Assembly: GCA_009768925.2 (NCBI GenBank)
Contig: VHIT02000025.1
Span: 124,001-188,000 of the forward strand
Direction: 5' to 3'
From: Cryptosporidium bovis
Lineage: Eukaryota > Apicomplexa > Conoidasida > Eucoccidiorida > Cryptosporidiidae
DNA: 64,000 bases
The notes under the pieces were generated by a model. The model saw only the letters and a list, made by a program, of their open reading frames with translations, ran no database searches and had not been told where the DNA came from. This document shows positions 56,493-64,000 of this stretch, in pieces (the stretch's first letter is position 1; every line of letters starts with the position of its first letter). Position numbers and translations under genes: made by a program.

Positions 56493-57120
56493 TTATATCA
56501 AATTACACCTTTTTTGCTACTCAGCTCCATATATATTAAAAACTATGTTAAATGTCGTTCCTTCTCATTCCACGCCTTTAACTATCGCCCTGTCTAAACT
56601 GTTCGTATACTTATCTTATATTTTAAACGCCAACGAAGCCAATAAAATATATTCCTAACACCACAAATATGTATTTTGTCGTATATAAACCCCAAAACGA
56701 CAATCTATCCGCTTCCGTTTTATCTAATTTATGAAATCTATACTCTTAAATCCTATAACCTGCAGATTAGAACTTAGAAGCTCCAAAACAAACAGGAATG
56801 TAAAGGGGCAGTCCAACTGATTTCCGGACAATCCCAAGGTAAAAATGAAAAAGAGATGATATAATTATCTTTTTATTTACTATTCCTGCTTAATTACTAG
56901 GCCAAAGTCCATAAGAACGTTGGCGCTGGCGCCATGGACGTGTATTTAAGGGAAATACTAAAAATGAAGTCATTACAACATCTTCTTTAGCGATTTATAA
57001 ATCTAAGTTGGTAAACAATTTTTATTCGACAAACTTATCCCAATTATAGTGATTCCTGGATTAGATCCTGAAACGAAGTACTGATAAATTTGCACCATAT
57101 AACCGGCGGGGTACACTATT
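56493..57120. promoter_or_regulatory. Upstream region of RMD1-like gene with TGGCGCCA
   Basis: 628 bp between the RMD1-like start and the LRR gene stop (both -). TGGCGCCA is at 56927-56934, preceded by TGGCGC at 56921-56926, about 430 bp upstream of the RMD1-like ATG. An alternative frame of the LRR gene extends into this interval to 57003. Confidence 0.55.
56921..56934. promoter_or_regulatory. TGGCGC-TGGCGCCA E2F-type site
   Basis: One and a half copies of the E2F-type core in 14 bp. Confidence 0.55.
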
Positions 57121-60100
57121 CTAGAAACTGAGAAGATTACGTTGTGAACCTCTTTTTCTGGTTTTTTCAACTTCTTTTCCACTGCTTCCTGGATGATTTT
57201 GTACGGGAACCATCCTCCTTTTCCAGTCACTTGAATTTTCAAGCTCATTTATAACAATAGCTATGCCGACTTTAAACCTTTCCCTTGCGGAGTCATCCAT
57301 AAATATCAAATCTAGAGAAGTTAATCTAGTCATATATTTTCTTTCTTTGGATGATATGTTTTCGTTTGAGCCATCTTCGTTGTACTCATCACTTTCTGAT
57401 TCGCTGTTGGAGTCAGTGAGTGGGTCCTCGTCACTGCTCGTTACTTTTAAGGTTTGTTTTACCTCACTCTTTTCTTTTATTCCCTTGTTTCTTTCAGATT
57501 CTTTTTTTGATCTTTTACTCTTTTTTTTAGGAGGTAATTGATAAACTAACTTAACTTCAGGCTCTTCAAGAGGTCCAAACTGGGCGATCCTGAGTCTGTG
57601 TATCCTAAAAACTCTTATTTTTGTGAACAAGTTAATTCTTGCACTTTCTAGTTTTGACTCGTACCATGTTGCGTGTTCCGATCTAAAGTTTTTTAGTGAT
57701 ATTATTCCTTGGTTTGCTTTTAATGAATTTTCATTGTTGTTGCTTGACTCTTTACTTTTTCTTGTGCCATTGTCATCATCCCTACTATTTTTTCCAGTTT
57801 TGCCTCCATCTCTGTGTTTTCCACCCCTATCTCTTCCATGTTTTTCGCTTGACTTGGAATTAATTTCATTATTTTGTGAAACATGTGCACCATTTTCTTG
57901 GAACTTGGATATTATTTCGTTTTGAGAACCAGATATTCTACTAACATCTATATCCATTCGTGGTATTTGGTCAATGAAACCTAAAAAGTTGAGGAGGCCA
58001 ACTCTAGCACCAGAATCTGAAATATCTGTGTTTTTGGAGTTAGTTATTCCAATATCTAGAATATCGATTTCAGGAGGCACCTCCATTTCCTTTCTAAAGT
58101 AAAGATCATCCCTAGTTTCAAGCATATTTGAATCTGGACAAAACCAATATCTCCAGTCAACCTCTAGTTCATATATACTATTTATTGTAATAACGTACAA
58201 CCTAACCTCAGCTTTTTTTATATCATGGAGCACAGCTGCTCTTGGATATGGTTTACTTGGAAATCTTGAATTCTTATTTGGTGGAAAGACATAGTCCATT
58301 ACATAGTCAAGTATATCATCTATTATGAAAAAGTCATTTTTTTTCTTGTTTTCAACTTGTTTTAATGAATAAAGTTTATCTATTTTTGGTTTATTTAATT
58401 CATTTTTCCCAAGTTTCTCAGAGAGAGCAAATTGGACAGCCCTTATATTTTCCAACCTTAGTATCAAACCTAAACAAACTCTACTTACAAAGTCGTAGTT
58501 AATGCTTACAGGTGAAATCCCTCCTCCGGCTCTTTCTTCACCAATAACCCTACCCTCCGTTCTTGTCTTGAGTAAGTTCAACATGTGATCTCTGTCCTCT
58601 ATTTTGTCAAATATTATGATATCGTAAAAAGTGTTCTTCCATATAGGTCCCTGTATTCTTTTGTTGTAAATTAAATCACTACCCTCTTTATTTAGTTTCA
58701 ATAAAGAACTGAAATCCCAACCTAACATCATTATTTGGTCCCCCAAAAAGCTCTTTACTATTCTCCTTAAATCCGCATATTCCCTTTTTGCTATCACTAC
58801 AGGGTCTCTTTTGTACTTATATTGCTCATTAGAAATCACATTTCTAACTGTATCGGGTCTTTCGAATATATAGTAAGCACGCGTTGTTATGACAGCGACA
58901 CATCTTTTTGGAGTCCTATACTCGTCGGCCAATTCATCTACCGGAGACTTTCCCTTTCCTCCAGTAATCCCATCAACCAATTCGTTTATCCCCAACATTT
59001 CTCCTAGCCCACCGCCTTTGCTCTTCTTTTTTGCCTCTCCTTCTCTATCTCTAGGTTTTATTCTTCCCATAATGTCGTCCTTAGACTGAATAAAAATATA
59101 ACATGGATAAGTCCCAATGACTCTTTCATTTCTCTTATAGTAAAATGAGAGAAATAATTCGATACCCCTCCCAAAGTGTTGCGTGTTAACGTCCTCAAGA
59201 AGCTCAAAAAGAAAAGAACGTCTCAAAGGGAAGTGACGAAATACGGATTGATAGGTAAATCCTTCCAATATACGATATCTTAAACTAGAAGACTTTTCCA
59301 TCATTGAAGAAAGAGATTTGCAACAGCACTGTCTCATTGTCTCTCTTAGATTAATTAAGGTTTCTGGAGTCGATATCTCACCAATTCTTCCAGGGCTATA
59401 TCGTCTTTTAAACATTAGTGGAACGTGAGCTGTATATGTACCATGAGAACTTCCTATTGAAAGCTGTATATCAAACAAAACCATCTGTTGCAAACAATCC
59501 ACAAGTAGTGGTGAAAAGAAGAATCTAAGTACTTTCTCCATACCATATTCCTGTATTGATTCCAGTCTCGAAAATTGTATGCTACCAATGTGATCTACCA
59601 TCGCCAAAATTGCTCTTGAAAATGTTGTACAAAGAAGCTGTTCCTCTGGGAGTAAGTGTCTTCTAGTTGATTGGTGGAGAATATATGCCACTTCATTGAG
59701 TATATTATTCACAAACCAGAAGCCTATATACAACGGAATAAGTCTATCCATTGACAATGCGTCTTGTTTTGGATCGGTTTCAAATATATTACCAAGTATT
59801 AATAAAAATTTTGAAGCAACATGTGATTCTAATAGACCACAACTAAGCACTAACTTTGCTGTTGTTTCCAGGATATAAGGTTGCGACATAGTTTTTCTTG
59901 CATACTTCCTTAAAGATGTACTTGTATTCGATTTTAAACATGCATATACTATTCTTAAATAAGCAGATACAGGTAAATGATTGTTTATAGATCCAGAGAT
60001 AATATTATTCCATACTTTTCCCGTTCCTAAGAGCTTGTTTTGTGCTGAAATACATTTTTCAGTGCTTAAAGTTGACGTTCTTAGTCCTAAATTTCCCTCA

Positions 60101-63100
60101 GAACTTCCTTCTATTATATTCGTTTCAGACAATCCTTCAGTAGAAGCCAGCTCCTCCCCAGATCCAGTAGTAAGTGGGCCATATTTGTGATATATTCCGT
60201 GAAGAATGTTTCTTGTTTTTGGGTGTATTATCTCAATTTCTTCATTTGGGTTTTCTTGGTAGTCTGCTTCTGCAATCTCCGCTATTTCTGTATCAGAATC
60301 TGACAAAATCATCAACTTTTCCAGATCTGAGGGAGAGGATATTGAGTCTGAAAAATTAGATTCCAAGTCTTCAGATTCAGATTCAATGTTATTCTCTGTA
60401 TCGGTACCTTCTTTAATATAGGTATCTTCTCTTTGATCTCTAATTCTTGATTTTGATGCCTTTGACAATTTGATCAATGCTTTCTCCTTAATTAAAAGTG
60501 AACCTTTAAGAACTCCTGCCCAATAGTTGGCTGCTGAGAAAGTTGAATTAGTCCTATTTGCTGATACTTCATCCCTGTTGCCTCCCTCGTAAGCAGAATT
60601 TGAGGATTCCTTGTTTCTAAGTTTCTCATCTATCAGGCTAGATAAAAATGCTAAAGTCTTTGTAATCCCATCTTGCTCTATAAAAAGTTCCTCTTGTTCA
60701 AGTTTATCGATGAGTTCCTTTTCTTCCAAAAACAAAAGTTGTTCCACAAAAGGTTCGAGCGAAAGATCCCATATGGCTGACTCTCTTGACACAATGAAAG
60801 AAAAACAACTCTCTAATGAGGTTAGACCCTCAGCTACTGAACTTGTTTGTCTTTGATACATCAAAGTTTTGTCCAATTGAACACCTTCTAAATCATAAAG
60901 TTCCCTATCTGTGACCCCAATCAATATATCAGCCAAACGACTCAATATCCTTGTTGCCACCTTTTTAGAACAGGAGAGTCTATTTTGACCCCTTAGAGTC
61001 CCAAGCAACCAGACTACAGATCTTCCACACCAAGATATCTCTAAAGCTGTATCTGGATCAAAGGCAGCGAAGTATTTTTCCTCTTTTTTTAGCGAATATT
61101 CAAAGAGTGTCTGAATTTCCTTTCGCCTTAAATGTTCCCTGAATCCATCATGCCTAGAGAGAGCTCTTATTAGTCTAGATGATGACAAAATAGTGTATAT
61201 GTCGTCTAATTGAAATTCAGTTACATTGCTTAAATGGCTAACTACTAATCTAAATGGAGAATTCATTATAAACTGATTCCAGGAATACTTTAGTCCCAAA
61301 AATACAATTAAACCTATATCTTCTGAAAATGTATCTTTGAATATGTGCCAATTCGTACTACCTTTATTGTTAACCATTCTTCTTATGTAATTAAGAAGAT
61401 GCATCCAAAAGTGTCCAAGTATATCAAATGTTGAGTCATTCTCATCTCCATCCACAACTATATTCACCACATCATTGATATTATTTTCGCCACTTCTAGA
61501 ATTTGAAAGGTCAAAATCAGATCCGGTTCTTTTTTTCACCCTAGAACGAGTCGAAACGTTAATTACATCTTTATCAGGAGTCTGCTCATCTTCCTCACTA
61601 TCACTGCTATCTTTGTCTTGCTTACCTTCATTATCATTCAGACCACTACCTCTCTTAAAGGCCTCTAATTTTAATATCTTTAAAAATTCGTGAATTGATA
61701 TTAAATCCATTTCTGAGATGTCTATCATAGAAAGTATCTGTATAGCAGAAGCAGGAATCGTCTCTGAAGGCACTTCTAATAGTCTCATAAACAGAATACA
61801 ATATCCTCTTGTATATATTTCATTAAGTATTTTAGCACATACACTACTATTTTTGTTTCTAAACACAAAAACCAAAAGATCTAAAATTGATTGAATGCTT
61901 TTATGTACATGGGAAGAGTTGGCATTTTTCATCATTTCTAAAGAACTTAGAGTCGAATATGAACTCACGTCTTTTAATCTGTTGTTATTTGATACATGAT
62001 AATTTTCTAAATTGGAGCAGTATTTTGAAATGAGCTCTTTAAAATATTGATTCCCACTTAAAAACTCTAATTTTGGAATTAGGTAATCAAGTTGCTGAAT
62101 AATGTAATTAAGCACAGGAAAAGCCTCACCGTCTGCTGAGTAGCTTAGTTGAGAACCTATAGGGGCCTCTCCAGTAAATATAGTTAGTGATTTTCCCACG
62201 GTTGTAAAGGTTTGTGTTAAAGGAGCGTTTTGCATTGATTCCAAGTACTCCCTCCTGTTGAGTATGTTTAATATTGCATTTGTAGATGCGGATACCACAT
62301 CTGGATCTCCAAATGGTGTCTCTTTAAGTGGTATTAAAAGCCAGTCAATTAAGTGAAAATTAACAACCATTTGTGCGAGTGCAGGTTCACTCGCCTCCAA
62401 TAGACTAGATATAGTATAAATAATCTCAGAACATAACTTGGATGAACTCTCATCAAACATAAATGTCTTTCCTGCAGACAAAAACTCCGATAACAAGGGC
62501 ATTAAGAAATTTGAATGCAATCCGAGTTCTGTACATGAAGCCGCTACTTTTTTAGATGCAAGACAGCAATTCCTCACTATTTGAAGATAGTATGTTATAA
62601 GTGACTGTTGAAATTCATTAAACTTAACAAAATCAGGAAGTATACCTAGACTTAACGTCTCTTTTTGTTTGTTTGTCTTTAATTCTCCCTTTATATTTTT
62701 GTTCCTCCTTTTTGCTAACAATTTGGCTAATTTGTATATTGAAAATACGTCTCCACTTCCTAAATTATCTGATCCAGGTATTTCTCTCATGATGTAGTCT
62801 GATGTATTATCATTTATAATATGTTCTATAGAAGACCATTCATACATGGTAATGTTTTTTGTTTCTCTTCTACCAAGCACAGCCAATGACTCTCCTTGGT
62901 TTCCCATATCCCCAATTGAGCTATTCAGCTTACCCGAACTGGGAGTTGAATACAGATAAAGCGTAATTAAGGTTCCAGCAAGATCAACTGGAACTCCGTA
63001 TCCTGAGAGTATAATTGCATTGTCTTTGTAAAGTGACGCGAGAGCCAAAACCGACATCAATGGTCTGTGAAATTCTGTTCTAACATGTGATAAGGTGTAT

Positions 63101-64000
63101 TCCAATATAAGCTTAATTTCATCCCTTAATGCAGCTGCCATAAGTCTAGATTGTGGAAGAATTGATATACAAGCCAGCACGGTTTGCACTATTGGGTCGG
63201 AAAAAAGTCTTCCTTTGAGACAAGGAAGCACAAATGTACCGATAATGTAGCTAATCTCATTTTGAGCATCTTTTCTTTCCATCAAATTTCCAAGTAAACG
63301 AGCTATTGAGATAGCAAGACCACCAACTGGAATATGCATCAGTCTTGCAAGTGCAGTCAGCAACCATATTCTACAGAAATCTGTTCCAGAAACCGGATCC
63401 TTCTCTTGCCTTTCCAAGGCTATTGCTGACAACTCAATAAATTTTTCTGTCTCTCTTTCTCTTTCACTAGGTAATTTACATTCTTTGCTAAACACTTGTA
63501 TAAATCTCCTTGATTCGAACACATCAACGTCTCCAAGATCTCCACCTCCGTCTATTGTCCACGGTTTCATTGTTTCGTTGTATATTTTTTCACATCCCTG
63601 CAGAAACCTTGAGCATAGCAATATTGAATTCTCCTCTTCCATCATACACTCTAGTATCTCAATAAGGTAATCAAGTCTCTCATGGTTTACATTATCACCT
63701 CTGTATGCTTTATTATTATCCAAATTAAATTCTTGTTCTGTATTTACCTTAAGCATCTTAGTTACGTCATACCTTCTTCCCAATCTAAGTTCAAACACAT
63801 CGTCATATCCCTGCAAAAGCCCGAAGTTAAAGTTAGAATTTCTCCTTTTTTGAGATAATTTGAGTTTTTTCCCATCCAAGTATTTTAAATTTGGGAGAGC
63901 TGTAACTATCATAGATTTGTATTCCGGAAATATTTCGCAAAATGGATTCCCTTTCAGGTTCAATCCCACCAAAGTATTCTTAAATGTACATAATAGTCCC
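57121..64000 (-). CDS. Giant leucine-rich-repeat protein, 5' end outside the window
   Basis: The reading frame is open from the window edge (64000) to a stop at 57121, at least 2293 codons, with no intron needed. The visible N-terminal end is the tail of a leucine-rich repeat with its cap (LVGLNLKGNPFCEIFPEY...LPNLKYLDGKKL). Residues beyond about 150 form a long alpha-helical, armadillo/HEAT-like stretch broken by acidic Ser-rich linkers. The last 700 residues hold PH-like strands around CVAVITTRAYYIFERP and DIIIFDKIEDRDHMLNLL, then charged linkers and a final module ending in a basic tail. The arrangement, LRR plus helical repeats plus PH-like modules, recalls scaffold proteins such as STK11IP or nischarin, but I do not claim orthology. 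It is probably a cytosolic scaffold. The first Met-like codon reported near 63972 is TTG and internal; the true start lies off the window. Confidence 0.85.
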   Translation of the reverse strand, partial: GLLCTFKNTLVGLNLKGNPFCEIFPEYKSMIVTALPNLKYLDGKKLKLSQKRRNSNFNFGLLQGYDDVFELRLGRRYDVTKMLKVNTEQEFNLDNNKAYRGDNVNHERLDYLIEILECMMEEENSILLCSRFLQGCEKIYNETMKPWTIDGGGDLGDVDVFESRRFIQVFSKECKLPSERERETEKFIELSAIALERQEKDPVSGTDFCRIWLLTALARLMHIPVGGLAISIARLLGNLMERKDAQNEISYIIGTFVLPCLKGRLFSDPIVQTVLACISILPQSRLMAAALRDEIKLILEYTLSHVRTEFHRPLMSVLALASLYKDNAIILSGYGVPVDLAGTLITLYLYSTPSSGKLNSSIGDMGNQGESLAVLGRRETKNITMYEWSSIEHIINDNTSDYIMREIPGSDNLGSGDVFSIYKLAKLLAKRRNKNIKGELKTNKQKETLSLGILPDFVKFNEFQQSLITYYLQIVRNCCLASKKVAASCTELGLHSNFLMPLLSEFLSAGKTFMFDESSSKLCSEIIYTISSLLEASEPALAQMVVNFHLIDWLLIPLKETPFGDPDVVSASTNAILNILNRREYLESMQNAPLTQTFTTVGKSLTIFTGEAPIGSQLSYSADGEAFPVLNYIIQQLDYLIPKLEFLSGNQYFKELISKYCSNLENYHVSNNNRLKDVSSYSTLSSLEMMKNANSSHVHKSIQSILDLLVFVFRNKNSSVCAKILNEIYTRGYCILFMRLLEVPSETIPASAIQILSMIDISEMDLISIHEFLKILKLEAFKRGSGLNDNEGKQDKDSSDSEEDEQTPDKDVINVSTRSRVKKRTGSDFDLSNSRSGENNINDVVNIVVDGDENDSTFDILGHFWMHLLNYIRRMVNNKGSTNWHIFKDTFSEDIGLIVFLGLKYSWNQFIMNSPFRLVVSHLSNVTEFQLDDIYTILSSSRLIRALSRHDGFREHLRRKEIQTLFEYSLKKEEKYFAAFDPDTALEISWCGRSVVWLLGTLRGQNRLSCSKKVATRILSRLADILIGVTDRELYDLEGVQLDKTLMYQRQTSSVAEGLTSLESCFSFIVSRESAIWDLSLEPFVEQLLFLEEKELIDKLEQEELFIEQDGITKTLAFLSSLIDEKLRNKESSNSAYEGGNRDEVSANRTNSTFSAANYWAGVLKGSLLIKEKALIKLSKASKSRIRDQREDTYIKEGTDTENNIESESEDLESNFSDSISSPSDLEKLMILSDSDTEIAEIAEADYQENPNEEIEIIHPKTRNILHGIYHKYGPLTTGSGEELASTEGLSETNIIEGSSEGNLGLRTSTLSTEKCISAQNKLLGTGKVWNNIISGSINNHLPVSAYLRIVYACLKSNTSTSLRKYARKTMSQPYILETTAKLVLSCGLLESHVASKFLLILGNIFETDPKQDALSMDRLIPLYIGFWFVNNILNEVAYILHQSTRRHLLPEEQLLCTTFSRAILAMVDHIGSIQFSRLESIQEYGMEKVLRFFFSPLLVDCLQQMVLFDIQLSIGSSHGTYTAHVPLMFKRRYSPGRIGEISTPETLINLRETMRQCCCKSLSSMMEKSSSLRYRILEGFTYQSVFRHFPLRRSFLFELLEDVNTQHFGRGIELFLSFYYKRNERVIGTYPCYIFIQSKDDIMGRIKPRDREGEAKKKSKGGGLGEMLGINELVDGITGGKGKSPVDELADEYRTPKRCVAVITTRAYYIFERPDTVRNVISNEQYKYKRDPVVIAKREYADLRRIVKSFLGDQIMMLGWDFSSLLKLNKEGSDLIYNKRIQGPIWKNTFYDIIIFDKIEDRDHMLNLLKTRTEGRVIGEERAGGGISPVSINYDFVSRVCLGLILRLENIRAVQFALSEKLGKNELNKPKIDKLYSLKQVENKKKNDFFIIDDILDYVMDYVFPPNKNSRFPSKPYPRAAVLHDIKKAEVRLYVITINSIYELEVDWRYWFCPDSNMLETRDDLYFRKEMEVPPEIDILDIGITNSKNTDISDSGARVGLLNFLGFIDQIPRMDIDVSRISGSQNEIISKFQENGAHVSQNNEINSKSSEKHGRDRGGKHRDGGKTGKNSRDDDNGTRKSKESSNNNENSLKANQGIISLKNFRSEHATWYESKLESARINLFTKIRVFRIHRLRIAQFGPLEEPEVKLVYQLPPKKKSKRSKKESERNKGIKEKSEVKQTLKVTSSDEDPLTDSNSESESDEYNEDGSNENISSKERKYMTRLTSLDLIFMDDSARERFKVGIAIVINELENSSDWKRRMVPVQNHPGSSGKEVEKTRKRGSQRNLLSF

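Overview
The window is nuclear DNA of an apicomplexan parasite, and the closest fit is Cryptosporidium; I cannot assign a species. The evidence is an AT-rich genome with compact, mostly single-exon genes, short introns with GTAAG-type donors, an alveolin (inner membrane complex) protein, an ankyrin-bromodomain protein of the apicomplexan BDP1 type, and a polypeptide GalNAc-transferase (present in Cryptosporidium and Toxoplasma, absent from Plasmodium). Promoters also carry GCATGC (ApiAP2-type) and TGGCGCCA (E2F/DP-type) elements, both described as common upstream motifs in Cryptosporidium.

Layout, left to right. 1-2766: 3' part of cytosolic leucyl-tRNA synthetase (-), sharing a short divergent promoter with a YggS/PLPBP pyridoxal-phosphate homeostasis protein (+). 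4085-5452: BDP1-like protein (-), divergent from an alveolin (+, two 5' introns). 8124-11799: a START-domain protein and a membrane-anchored thioredoxin (both +). 11939-18414: RUVBL2/reptin, eIF3i and a polypeptide GalNAc-transferase (all -). 18415-21810: a 3.4 kb stretch with no convincing protein gene. 21811-26943: a two-RRM RNA-binding protein and the Golgi protein YIF1 (both -). 27835-37282: choline kinase and the largest subunit of RNA polymerase I (both +). 37481-38935: an RBBP4/MSI1 histone chaperone (-). 39559-41569: a nine-exon secreted protein (+). 42146-43819: malic enzyme (+). 44230-52896: a secreted 988-residue protein and a C2/transglutaminase-like protein of the CC2D2A/CEP76 class (both -). 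53290-54936: a GT92-like glycosyltransferase (+). 55014-64000: an RMD1/RMND1 (DUF155) protein and the 3' part of a giant leucine-rich-repeat protein (both -).

Most genes are housekeeping and unrelated to each other. Themes are chromatin and transcription (BDP1-like, RUVBL2, RBBP4, Pol I), translation (LeuRS, eIF3i), the secretory pathway and glycosylation (GalNAc-transferase, GT92, YIF1, two secreted proteins) and lipid or carbon metabolism (START protein, choline kinase, malic enzyme). Several gene models were rebuilt here by joining exons at GT..AG sites: LeuRS, alveolin, eIF3i, Pol I, the nine-exon gene, the 988-residue protein and the C2 protein.

The most interesting unexplained signals are the nine-exon secreted gene in an intron-poor genome, the CC2D2A/CEP76-class protein in a lineage without flagellated stages, a thioredoxin whose N terminus resembles the UPF0729 (C18orf32) family, and non-coding intervals that combine a GC- or C-rich block with two GCATGC cores exactly 12 bp apart. 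One of those intervals (15292-15440) can fold into nested long-range stems and may encode a structured RNA. No tRNA, rRNA, CRISPR or transposon was recognised. Base composition and homology were judged by eye, not computed.
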